Part shown: positions 24,882 through 33,117 of the stretch, in pieces
How the letters are laid out: each line of letters opens with the position of its first letter
Numbering within the stretch: the stretch's first letter is position 1
Source: Stakelama pacifica
GTDB lineage: Bacteria; Pseudomonadota; Alphaproteobacteria; Sphingomonadales; Sphingomonadaceae
Assembly (NCBI RefSeq): GCF_004361835.1
Contig: NZ_SNWD01000002.1
Coordinates: 1 to 64,000 of the forward strand
Length of the DNA: 64,000 bases
Reading direction: 5' to 3'
Program-made: the position numbers and the translations under genes
The notes under the pieces: model-generated
The model's database searches: none
Seen by the model: the letters and a program-made list of their open reading frames with translations, nothing else
What the model was told of the DNA's origin: nothing

Positions 24882-25214
24882 TCAGTCGCGCCGAAGCGGC
24901 ATCAGCGTTTCGACGCGCTCGAGCGTCATCAGGCCGATATGATGAAGATCGGCGACCGTATGGGCGAACGCACGGAGCGCAGCCTCTTGGTCGACCATTT
25001 CAATCACCACCGGCAGATTGTCCGCGATACCGAACGCGTGATGCTCATGGATCGGCGCCGTTCGGGCACCGAAACCCGCCCGGCCACGCAGGACGGTCGC
25101 GCCGGCCAGCCCGGCGCGCCTCGCGCGCCGGACGACCAAATCCATTACCGCCTCATCGCCGTGGCGGGCATTCTCATCGGTATAAAGCCGAAGCAACATT
25201 GCTTCTTCGCTCAT
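24882..25214 (-). CDS. DUF190 (PII-like) protein of the czc block
   Basis: A 110-residue DUF190 protein with a ferredoxin-like, PII-related fold: EAMLLRLYTDENARHGDEAV, AGLAGATVLRGRAGFG and NLPVVIEMVDQEAALR. The ATG at 25214 is preferred because of a strong GGAGAGGTGAG just upstream; it begins 16 bases after the czcA stop. DUF190 proteins recur next to metal efflux and CrcB fluoride channels and may bind metals or nucleotides. Function is unproven. Confidence 0.82.
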   Translation of the reverse strand: MSEEAMLLRLYTDENARHGDEAVMDLVVRRARRAGLAGATVLRGRAGFGARTAPIHEHHAFGIADNLPVVIEMVDQEAALRAFAHTVADLHHIGLMTLERVETLMPLRRD

Positions 25215-25230
25215 CTCACCTCTCCTCTCG

Positions 25231-28200
25231 TCAAGCGTTCGCCGGTTCATGGTGAAGCTCGGTTGCTGCTTCCTTGCGCCGTCGTCCGAGCACCAGCTTC
25301 GAGATCGCCGGCAGCACGAACAGCGTCAGGATGGTCGCGGTAATGAGCCCGCCGATCACCGTAATCGCCAGCGGCTTCTGCACTTCGGCCCCGGTGCCGT
25401 GCGCGATCGCCATCGGCACGAAGCCGAGCGACGGCACGATCGCCGTCATCAGCACCGAGCGGAAGCGCTCCATCGCGCCGCCCTCGATCGCCTCGCCGAC
25501 TTCCATGCCCGATTTGAGCCTGGCCTGGATGCTGGTCATCATTACCAGACCGTTCAGCACGGAGACGCCGAACAGCACGATGAAGCCGACCGCCGCCGAG
25601 ATCGAGAAGAGCTGCCCGGTCAGGAACAGCGCGAAGATGCCGCCCGAAATCGCCAGCGGAACCGCGGCGAAGATCGCCGCCGCCATCCCGATGCTTTCCA
25701 GCGCCATCAAGAGCAGAACGAAGATCAGCACCGCCGCGATGGGAATGACGATCATCAGCCGCTGCGACGCCGCCTGCAGGCTCTGGAACTGCCCGCCCCA
25801 TTCGAGATACATGCCCGCTGGCAGATCGACCTGGCTTCGGACCTTCGCCTGCGCTTCGGCGACGAAGGTGCCGACATCACGCCCGCGCACATTCGACTGG
25901 ATGACGACACGCCGCTTACCGTTGACGCGGCTGATCTGGTTGATCCCCTCGACCTCCTTGAAGTCGACGAGCTGTCGCAGCGGCACCGAATGGCGTCCTG
26001 CGCTCGCTTCTTGCGGCAACATGACCGGAATCGCACCGATCGCGTCGATATTGTCGCGGGTGGCGTCTGGCATGCGCACGACAACGTCGAACCGGCGATC
26101 ACCCTCGAACACCACGCCTGCTTCGCGGCCGCCGAGTGCGGCCGAAACCGTCTTGGCGACATCTTCGACCTGCAGCCCCAATCCGGAGATTGCCGCTCTG
26201 TCGAAGCGGAAGTCGAGAGTCGGGAAGCCCCCGGTCTGGTCGGCCTGGACGTCGGCCGCGCCGTCGATCGATTGCAGGACGCGTGCGATCTGTTCCGACG
26301 TCGTCGCCATTTGGTCGAGATCGTCGCCGTAAAGCGAGATCGCGACCGTGCCACGCACGCCCGAGATCAGTTCGTTGAACCGCATCTCGATCGGCTGAGT
26401 GAAGCTGAATGCGTTGCCGACCAGCGGTTGCAGCTTCGCATCGAGCTTCTTCGCAAGTTCCGCCTTGCTGAGGTCCGGATCGGGCCATTCCTCCTCCGGC
26501 TTGAGCATCACGAAGCTGTCCGACCGGTTCGGCGGCATCGGATCGGACGCCACCTCGGCGGTGCCGGTTTTGGAAAATACGTAGTCGACCTCTGGCACGC
26601 TCATCAGCGCGCGTTCGACGTCGCGCTGCATCTTCGCCGATTGTTCGAGCGAGGTGGAGGGGATGCGAATCGCCGAGACGGCAAAGTCCTTTTCATCAAG
26701 CTGCGGGATGAACTCGCGCCCGACGAACTGGAACACGACGAGCGACAGCGCGAACACCGCGACGCCCGTTCCGATCGTGACCCAGGGGCGCGCCAGCGCG
26801 CGCGGCAGGCCGCGGGCATAGCGATCCTTGAGCCAGGCAATCGCCCGCACCTCCTTTTCGGCGACCCGTCCGCGGATGACCACCGCCAGTAGCGCGGGCA
26901 CCAACGTCATCGACAGGATGAACGCGGCGACCAGTGCGAGCATCACCGTGATCGCCATCGGCGAGAAGGTCTTGCCCTCGACGCCGGTAAAGGTCAGCAG
27001 CGGCGCGAACACCATCAGGATGATCGCCTGTCCGAACAACGAAGGCCGGATCATCTCCTTGACCGAGCCCGCAACCTCCTCGAGCCGCTCGCCGACGTTC
27101 AGCAGCCGGCCTTCATGTTCCTGCCGTTCCGCCATGCGGCGCAGGAAATTCTCGACGATGATCACCGTGCCATCGACGATCAGCCCGAAATCAAGCGCGC
27201 CGAGGCTCATCAGATTGCCCGGCACTTTCAGCCAGTTCATCCCGATCGCCATCATCAGAAACGAAAACGGGATGACGAGCGCGGAAATGATCGCCGCGCG
27301 GAAATTGCCGAGAAGCAGGAACAGCGACACGATGACGAGCAGCGCACCTTCGGTCAGGTTCTTCTGGATCGTCTCGATCGTCGCGTTGACCAGTTTCGAG
27401 CGGTCGAGCACGACCTGCAATTCTACCCCCGGCGGAAGCGACGGCCTGATCTGTTCCAACCTTTCGCCAGCGTCCTGCGCGACTGCCCGGCTGTTTTCGC
27501 CGAGCAGCATCAGCGCGGTTCCGATCACCGCCTGATTGCCGTTTTCCGATGCCGCGCCGGTGCGCAGCTCGCCGCCGATCGAAACCGAGGCGACGTCGGA
27601 CAGGCGGATGGGAACGCCGGCACGGTCGGCGATCACCGCATTCTCGATCTGGTCGATCGAGGTGATGCGCGCATCGACCCGAGCGAGGAACGCCTCGCCC
27701 CCGCGATTGACATAGTTCGCGCCGACCGAGAGGTTGTTGCGTTCGAGCGCGTCGGCGACATCCATGAACGACAGACCGTAGGAGGAAAGCTTCGCGGGGT
27801 CGGGTTGGACCAGATACTTCTTCTGGTAGCCGCCGATCGAGTCGACGCCGGCAATGCCGGGAACGGTTCGCATCTGAAGCGCGACGATCCAGTCCTGAAC
27901 GGTGCGCAGATAAGCGGCCTTGGCAGTCTCGGTCGTCAGCCGCTGACCTTCGGGCGTGATATAGGACCCGTCGCTCTGCGGCCCCGGCTTGCCGTCGCGC
28001 ACCTTGGCATCCTTGGTCCCCGGCTCGGCATAGCGGATCGACCACATCAGCACTTCGCCGAGACCGGTCGAGATCGGGCCCATGGTCGGCTGCACACCCT
28101 GCGGCAGCGCGTCGCCGATCTGGTTAAGCCGCTCGCCGACCTGCTGGCGGGCGAAATAGATGTCGGTATCGTCGCTGAAGATCGCGACGACCTGGCTGAA

Positions 28201-28467
28201 CCCGTTGCGGGTGATCGAGCGTGTCGTCTCCAGCCCCGGGATGCCCGCAAGCGACGTTTCCACCGGAAACGTCACCAGCTTTTCCATGTTGACGGGGGAT
28301 AGCTCGGGCGCGACCGAATTGATCTGCACCTGATTGTTGGTGATGTCGGGAACCGCGTCGATCGGCAGCTTCTTGAGCTGGAACAACCCGAAGGCCGCGA
28401 TCGCCGCGATGATGAAGAGGACCAGATACCGGTGTCGGACCGATCCGTCGATTAGCTTGGCTAGCAT
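25231..28467 (-). CDS. czcA: CzcA-type RND heavy-metal efflux pump (HME1)
   Basis: A 1078-residue RND transporter with twelve membrane helices and two large periplasmic loops. The helix IV motif LDFGLIVDGTVIIVENF and the IRIPSTSLEQSAKMQ segment indicate the Zn/Co/Cd (HME1) group rather than the Cu/Ag group. It exports divalent cations driven by protons as the inner part of CzcCBA. ATG 28467 is chosen for its AGGAG site; the longer frame adds 26 residues without homology. Operon order is czcC-czcB-czcA on the minus strand. Confidence 0.94.
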   Translation of the reverse strand: MLAKLIDGSVRHRYLVLFIIAAIAAFGLFQLKKLPIDAVPDITNNQVQINSVAPELSPVNMEKLVTFPVETSLAGIPGLETTRSITRNGFSQVVAIFSDDTDIYFARQQVGERLNQIGDALPQGVQPTMGPISTGLGEVLMWSIRYAEPGTKDAKVRDGKPGPQSDGSYITPEGQRLTTETAKAAYLRTVQDWIVALQMRTVPGIAGVDSIGGYQKKYLVQPDPAKLSSYGLSFMDVADALERNNLSVGANYVNRGGEAFLARVDARITSIDQIENAVIADRAGVPIRLSDVASVSIGGELRTGAASENGNQAVIGTALMLLGENSRAVAQDAGERLEQIRPSLPPGVELQVVLDRSKLVNATIETIQKNLTEGALLVIVSLFLLLGNFRAAIISALVIPFSFLMMAIGMNWLKVPGNLMSLGALDFGLIVDGTVIIVENFLRRMAERQEHEGRLLNVGERLEEVAGSVKEMIRPSLFGQAIILMVFAPLLTFTGVEGKTFSPMAITVMLALVAAFILSMTLVPALLAVVIRGRVAEKEVRAIAWLKDRYARGLPRALARPWVTIGTGVAVFALSLVVFQFVGREFIPQLDEKDFAVSAIRIPSTSLEQSAKMQRDVERALMSVPEVDYVFSKTGTAEVASDPMPPNRSDSFVMLKPEEEWPDPDLSKAELAKKLDAKLQPLVGNAFSFTQPIEMRFNELISGVRGTVAISLYGDDLDQMATTSEQIARVLQSIDGAADVQADQTGGFPTLDFRFDRAAISGLGLQVEDVAKTVSAALGGREAGVVFEGDRRFDVVVRMPDATRDNIDAIGAIPVMLPQEASAGRHSVPLRQLVDFKEVEGINQISRVNGKRRVVIQSNVRGRDVGTFVAEAQAKVRSQVDLPAGMYLEWGGQFQSLQAASQRLMIVIPIAAVLIFVLLLMALESIGMAAAIFAAVPLAISGGIFALFLTGQLFSISAAVGFIVLFGVSVLNGLVMMTSIQARLKSGMEVGEAIEGGAMERFRSVLMTAIVPSLGFVPMAIAHGTGAEVQKPLAITVIGGLITATILTLFVLPAISKLVLGRRRKEAATELHHEPANA

Positions 28468-28492
28468 GTCGCGTATCTCCTGATCGGTCCGG

Positions 28493-29632
28493 TCACTCTT
28501 CCTCGCCCGAACCCTTTTCGAGTTCGGCCTTGAGGAGGAAGGCATTGGCGCCGGCGATCGTCTCGCCGGGCTTCAGCCCGTTCAGGATCTGCGCCGCCGC
28601 GCTGGTGCGCGCGCCGAGTTGCACGGGGCGCGGGGCGAAGCCCTTGTCCGTCCGCACGAAGACGACGTCGCGCCCGCCGACCGACTGCACCGCTTCGGCG
28701 GGGACCGACAGGCCGGCTTCACCACCCTTTGCGGCGGTGATGCGAGCGCGGATGTAATCACCCGGCGTCAACATGCTACGGCCGGCGGTTGGCGTCAGGA
28801 TCACCGTCAGCGTGCGACTTTCGGGATTGGCGGACGGCGTGACCGAGCGAACCCGCGCCGGGATCTCCTGCCCGCCCGCCTCGATCACGGCACGCGCGCC
28901 GCGCTCGATCCGGCGGCCATCGGCGACCGGCACCGAGACCTGCGCCTGGACGAGATTGGGGTTGGCGATGCGGAACAGCTCGGTTTCCGGGCTGACATAA
29001 TTGCCGAGCTTGGCCGGCGCCGCGGTGACGCTTCCCGAAATCGGCGATCGGACGAGCACATAGCGCCCGGTCACGCCCGCCGCGGCAGCGGAACCCTGCG
29101 CCGCATCGACTGCGGCGACCGCGGCCTGATAGTCGGCGCGGGCCTTTTGCAGATCGGCCTCGGCGGTGACCTTCGCATCGAACAGGCGCTGCTCGCGCTC
29201 ATATTCGGCCCTTGCCTGGGCGGCACGCGCTTGCGCCGCACGCAAGTCGCCGGAAATATCGGCTGCGTCGCGACTCTCGATGCGGGCGACCGTCTGGCCG
29301 CGCGAGACGGCGTCGCCGATCTGCTTGGTGATCCGGGTGATGCGCCCCTCGGCACCGGCGGTGAGGACGGCGACGCCGCTGGGCGGCGCCTCGATCGAGC
29401 CCTGGGCGACGATTTCGGACCCGAACGCACCCGGGCCGACCTCGACCAGCGCGATGTCGGCGGCCTTGATCCGCTCGGGCGTCATCGCGACGCTGTCGGG
29501 AGTAGTGGCGGTTTCCGGCGCGGTCGCCGGCGCCTGGTCGGGCGATGCGTCCTCGCTTCCGCTGAGCAGATATCCGGTGCCGCCGGATATGATGGCGATT
29601 GCCGCGAACGCGGCGATGATGTTGCGATTCAT
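28493..29632 (-). CDS. czcB: CzcB-type periplasmic adaptor (membrane fusion protein)
   Basis: A 379-residue RND adaptor: an N-terminal membrane anchor (NIIAAFAAIAIISGGTGYLL), beta-barrel, lipoyl (GRITRITKQIGDAVSRGQTV; SPISGSVTAAPAKLGNYV) and helical hairpin (about 135-200) domains. It bridges CzcA and CzcC. The ATG lies immediately after the czcC stop (TGACATG). The C-terminal GEEE tail is acidic; no heavy-metal-binding N-terminal domain is visible, unlike the CusB protein at 34368. Confidence 0.92.
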   Translation of the reverse strand: MNRNIIAAFAAIAIISGGTGYLLSGSEDASPDQAPATAPETATTPDSVAMTPERIKAADIALVEVGPGAFGSEIVAQGSIEAPPSGVAVLTAGAEGRITRITKQIGDAVSRGQTVARIESRDAADISGDLRAAQARAAQARAEYEREQRLFDAKVTAEADLQKARADYQAAVAAVDAAQGSAAAAGVTGRYVLVRSPISGSVTAAPAKLGNYVSPETELFRIANPNLVQAQVSVPVADGRRIERGARAVIEAGGQEIPARVRSVTPSANPESRTLTVILTPTAGRSMLTPGDYIRARITAAKGGEAGLSVPAEAVQSVGGRDVVFVRTDKGFAPRPVQLGARTSAAAQILNGLKPGETIAGANAFLLKAELEKGSGEEE

Positions 29633-29633
29633 G

Positions 29634-30941
29634 TCAGTTGGTCCCCTGGGTGAAGGGCGCGGCAAGGCGCGCAAGCGCCGCCGCTGCCTCCGCGCGGGCG
29701 CGCCGCGCATCGATCAGATCGGTTTGGAGAAGCGCGAGGCTTCGCTGGGCATCGAGCAATTCGATCAGCGACGACTTGCCGGCGCGATAGGACAGGTCGG
29801 CAAGGCGCAGCGCTTCCTTTGCCTCGCCGATCCCGCTGTCGCGCAGGGCGGTCAGGCGCGCGTCAGCGGCGCGCAGCTCGGCACGCGCGGTGTCGATTTC
29901 CGCCCGGGTCCGGTTCTCGACATCGACCAGCCTCGCTTCCGCAGCGACGCGTTCGGCACCGGCGGCAGCGATATTGCCCTGATTGCGGTCGAAGACCGGC
30001 AGCGGCAGCGATATGCCCGCCACCAGTCCGACATCGCCCGTTTCGCGCACCGTCTTCACACCCAGACCGATCGACGGATCGACCCGACCCTCGGCCCGCG
30101 CGTTGCTCACCTGCGCTTCGGCAATCGCCGTTTCCGCGCGGGCGAGTAGCACATCGAGCGCTTCCGGAGCACTGATGCTGGCCGGCATCGGCACCTCGAC
30201 AGCGCCGACCACCTGTGCCGGCGGCGTTTTGCTGCCAAGCAAGGTGCCGAGCGCGGCGCGCGCGGCCTGCTCTTCTGCCTGTGCCGACTCGACCGCCGCC
30301 CGCTCGCGGGCAAGTGCGGCGCGGGCGCGTAGCGCACGCAGCGGCGGCTCGCGTCCGGCATCGACCAGTTCCCCCGCGATGCGGGCGAGTTCGCGAGACC
30401 GATCGGCATTGTCGCGTGCGACCGTAAGCTGCTCTCGCGCCGCCACCGCCCGGGCAAAGCGCTGCCGGACGTCCTGGATGAGGTCGGCGCGCGCGATCGC
30501 CAGCCGCAGGGTTTCGGCAAATAGCTGAGCTTCGGCTACCGACACGCGCGCCTTGCGGTGGCCGGCAAGGTCGATCTGCTGGTTGATCGAGGCGGTCAGC
30601 TCGGTGCTTCGAAACCCTTCGAAAGCGCCGGAGCCCAGGAAATTCTCAGCCTCGACGCTGAGCGTGGGGTTTACCCGAAAGCCTGCCTGGCGAACGCGTG
30701 CACGCGCAGCGTCGACCTGGCTCTGCGCGTCCACGATGCGCGGCGAGCGAGCCGCCGCTAGGGCGAGCGCTTCCGCAAGGCTGAGCCGCTCCGGCAGCTT
30801 TGCCGTGGACGATACTGGCGGCGCGCCTTGCGCGACAGGCCCCATCGTGGCCGGCGGTCCGGCCACGGTTTGCGCCGACAAGGGCGATGTGCCCCAGCCG
30901 GTCGCGGCCACGGCGAAGGCCGCGGCGACGATACGATACAT
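29634..30941 (-). CDS. czcC: CzcC-type outer-membrane efflux channel
   Basis: A 435-residue TolC/OEP-family protein with a signal peptide (cleavage near LSAQT) and two OEP repeats of long coiled-coil helices (about 50-220 and 240-430). Segments such as LSLAEALALAAARSPRI and SYRAGKSSLIELLDAQR are family-typical. It forms the outer-membrane exit of the Czc pump. It is the first intact gene of the czcCBA operon; a small hairpin and a broken His/Cys-rich gene lie upstream. Confidence 0.92.
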   Translation of the reverse strand: MYRIVAAAFAVAATGWGTSPLSAQTVAGPPATMGPVAQGAPPVSSTAKLPERLSLAEALALAAARSPRIVDAQSQVDAARARVRQAGFRVNPTLSVEAENFLGSGAFEGFRSTELTASINQQIDLAGHRKARVSVAEAQLFAETLRLAIARADLIQDVRQRFARAVAAREQLTVARDNADRSRELARIAGELVDAGREPPLRALRARAALARERAAVESAQAEEQAARAALGTLLGSKTPPAQVVGAVEVPMPASISAPEALDVLLARAETAIAEAQVSNARAEGRVDPSIGLGVKTVRETGDVGLVAGISLPLPVFDRNQGNIAAAGAERVAAEARLVDVENRTRAEIDTARAELRAADARLTALRDSGIGEAKEALRLADLSYRAGKSSLIELLDAQRSLALLQTDLIDARRARAEAAAALARLAAPFTQGTN

Positions 30942-30965
30942 GAATTATCTCCTGACGAACGGACA

Positions 30966-30981
30966 TCCCCCGTGAGGGGGA
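30966..30981 (-). repeat. Short perfect hairpin upstream of czcC
   Basis: TCCCCC (30966-30971) and GGGGGA (30976-30981) form a six-bp stem with a four-base loop, in the gap between the broken czcI-like gene and czcC. It may stabilise the czcCBA mRNA or weaken read-through. There is no U-tract, so terminator activity is uncertain. Confidence 0.4.
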
Positions 30982-30992
30982 GGACGCATTTG

Positions 30993-31333
30993 TCAGGCGC
31001 GCGGAGGCCTCAGCATGCCGTCGGACGGTGCCGGATCCAGCGGCCGTGACGGAAGCGCAAGACCGATATCCCGCAGCGATACCGGGACCTCGGACGCGAC
31101 CGCATCCACGGGCGCAATCAGGTGATGGCAATGCGAGGCATGAGCGTGCGGTGCGGACTTCTCACCGTCGCTATCGCCGGTCTTGCCGTCGTTATCGGCG
31201 GTGCACTCGACCGCGCCGGCAAGATGCGAAACCGGCGCTCCATGACATGCGCGACCGCACTTGCCGCCAATGACAGCGACAGCAGCGTTCCCAGAACAAG
31301 AGCGATCAATCCTCGCATGCGGCGTGCATCCAT
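30993..31333 (-). pseudogene. Frameshifted small His/Cys-rich exported protein (CzcI-like position)
   Basis: One frame from 31333 gives a clear signal peptide (MRGLIALVLGTLLSLSLAAS AVA) but then a non-homologous tail. A second frame, entered near 31235, gives CHGAPVSHLAGAVECTADND, later PHAHASHCHHLIAP and a terminal LRPPRA stop at 30993. Joined, they make an exported protein of about 110 residues with His/Cys clusters, like the small metal-binding proteins that precede czcCBA (CzcI position) in other bacteria. A single indel would break it here. A programmed shift or sequencing error is possible. Confidence 0.5.
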
Positions 31334-31472
31334 AGTGCCACCGCGTGCTTAGTCAAACTCAAAAATGTATCCTGACGCCGCACGGGCTATGTATTGATAT
31401 AGCATGAATTGGCGAGGATGGCTTCAATACTCCTCTTCAGCAAGAGCAGTCGACATGCTACCGTGACGAGTG

Positions 31473-32150
31473 ATGGTTCTCGAGAATGACCAAGTTAAGA
31501 AGGTCTATGGCAGGACCGCGAAATTCTATGACGCCGCTCTGGTCATTTACCGGCTCGCGGGAATTGGCCGACAGCGCGCGACTTCGATCGATGCGCTGAA
31601 CCTTCGGCCCGGCGCAACGGTCGTCGATCTTGGCTGCGGGACCGGCGCGAACCTCGCGATGTTGGTCCGGAGGGTCGGACCGACCGGCCGGGTCGTCGGC
31701 ATCGATCTTTCTCCGGAAATGCTGGCCAAGGCCCGTGAACGGGTCGCCGATAACGGTTGGGACAATGTGGAGCTACGATGCGGTGACCTCAGAACCGCCG
31801 ACTTGCCAGACGCACTTGACGGCGCGGTGGCAACATTCGCACTCGAAATGCTGCCCGATCACGCCGAGGTGGTAGCGCGCGTAGCAGATCGACTGCAACC
31901 GGGGGCACGCTTCGCTTGTCTCGGGCTGAAGGAACCCGAGCACTGGCCGAAATGGCTCATCGACCTGGCAATCTTCATCAACCGCCCGTTCGGCGTCAGC
32001 CGCGACTATGCCGCCATCAAGCCCTGGCACGCGATCGAGGAGTTGCTTTCACCCGTCAGCCACAAGGAATTCCTCGCCGGTGCGGCATATCGCTGCGTCG
32101 CGGAAGCGATAGGACCTATCCGACGTACGACAAGCTCCCAGACGCGTTGA
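31473..32150 (+). CDS. Class I SAM-dependent methyltransferase
   Basis: A 225-residue Rossmann methyltransferase. Motif I is VVDLGCGTGANLAML, the acidic motif II is GIDLSPEMLAKARE, then RCGDLRTADLP and the motif IV-like region GAVATFALEMLPD. The closest general resemblance is to UbiE/COQ5-type enzymes. It lacks the conserved cysteines of the arsenite methyltransferase ArsM. GTG 31470 or ATG 31473 may start it. It stands alone between the divergent czc and cus blocks; the substrate is unknown. Confidence 0.75.
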   Translation: MVLENDQVKKVYGRTAKFYDAALVIYRLAGIGRQRATSIDALNLRPGATVVDLGCGTGANLAMLVRRVGPTGRVVGIDLSPEMLAKARERVADNGWDNVELRCGDLRTADLPDALDGAVATFALEMLPDHAEVVARVADRLQPGARFACLGLKEPEHWPKWLIDLAIFINRPFGVSRDYAAIKPWHAIEELLSPVSHKEFLAGAAYRCVAEAIGPIRRTTSSQTR

Positions 32151-32173
32151 GCGACGTTTGGGGTCTCTCGCCG

Positions 32174-32302
32174 CTAGGCCCATATGTGTTGATGGAGCAT
32201 CGATACGTCGATCACGATCAGCGCCACGCGGCCCAGCACCTCCGCGCTTTTCCCCATATACTCATCGGCCTTGCGTCCGAGCAGGACGCCGATTGTCGCC
32301 AT
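32174..32302 (-). pseudogene. C-terminal remnant of an MntP-type manganese exporter
   Basis: The minus-strand stretch MATIGVLLGRKADEYMGKSA then EVLGRVALIVIDVSMLHQH matches the last helices of MntP/YebN-family Mn efflux proteins (pattern GVLLGR...A.VLGG..LI.IG..IL..H). The frame stays open a few codons upstream (LTTLM), but the N-terminal four helices are missing. It is read as a truncated relic, reinforcing that cargo modules have been cut and joined here. Confidence 0.5.
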
Positions 32303-32587
32303 TAGCGTGGTTAGACAGGGTTTGCCATTGATCGGATCTCGTCACGGGCGAACCCCGCTCGGCAAATCCGAGGCGGCATAACTGTGATCTGTTGGAAGCA
32401 TTTACCACAAGTATTATTCGGGTAAACTTTAGTCGAATACTTGAAATTCAGCAACTGCACCGCAGAAGCGAAAACACTACTACGCAAAGTACCCGTCAGA
32501 GATTTGGTCCCTTTCGCAGGCCACCACATTCCGCCACTGATGCTTTCGGTGTTGACAATTCGGCCAGATGCATGGAAGGGATCGCGC
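32303..32587. other. Intergenic region upstream of the cus-type operon
   Basis: A gap of 285 bases. Apart from the end of the mntP relic it holds no convincing gene. An AT-richer patch at about 32385-32450 may hold the promoter for the plus-strand Cu/Ag operon; no MerR-type 19-base-spacer promoter or CsoR palindrome was found in it. Confidence 0.35.
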
Positions 32588-32947
32588 GTGTTGCGAACCG
32601 TGCTCTACTCGATCCTGTTATCGCTGCTTGCACTGACCGTGAGCGGGCAGGGCTTGGCGCACGCCCGTTCAACCGATGCGACCGTGACTGCGAGTACGTC
32701 GTCTTCCGCCGACTGCATGCGGATGATGAACGACACCAACAAGAGCGGCTCGGACAAGCAAGGCTGCAATTTCGCGACCTGTCTTGTCAGCATGGCCGGG
32801 TGCAGCGGCGTCATGGCGCCATCGGCCGACCCGGCGATCGCGCGTCGCGTTGCACTGTCGGACGACATTGCGTTCGCCCCGTCCTCCGCGCGCTTGACCG
32901 GCTTGACGGTCGCACCCCCACTCGCGCCTCCGCGCCCATCTATCTGA
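32588..32947 (+). CDS. Small exported Cys/Met-containing protein heading the cus-type operon
   Basis: Starting at GTG 32588, behind a GGAAGGGA ribosome-binding site, the protein has a signal peptide (LRTVLYSILLSLLALTVSGQ, cleavage after GLA). A mature part of about 90 residues holds DCMRMMND, GCNFATCLVSMAGCSG and a terminal LAPPRPSI. Its layout (exported, few cysteines, C-terminal PPRP) is that of the uncharacterised metal-responsive small proteins found before copper efflux genes. An upstream ATG (32540) would spoil the signal peptide. It probably binds copper in the periplasm; this is inferred. Confidence 0.6.
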   Translation: MLRTVLYSILLSLLALTVSGQGLAHARSTDATVTASTSSSADCMRMMNDTNKSGSDKQGCNFATCLVSMAGCSGVMAPSADPAIARRVALSDDIAFAPSSARLTGLTVAPPLAPPRPSI

Positions 32948-33117
32948 TCCTTTAGGCAACGGCGCCGCGACCACGCGGCGGACGTCTCGGCTGCCCGGTT
33001 ACATGGGGGCCTTTGCGTCGCCGCGGCGTGCGCCTCTTCCCGCGACATCACCGCGAGCGCGGCAGATTCGCGACGTGCCCGTACCCGCTTGGTACGCGGC
33101 GACACGAAGGCTCACGA

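Noticed and set aside
25249-26892. A 547-codon plus-strand frame inside czcA
   Set aside because: Antisense shadow of czcA, Arg/His/Asp-rich, no start signal or domain.
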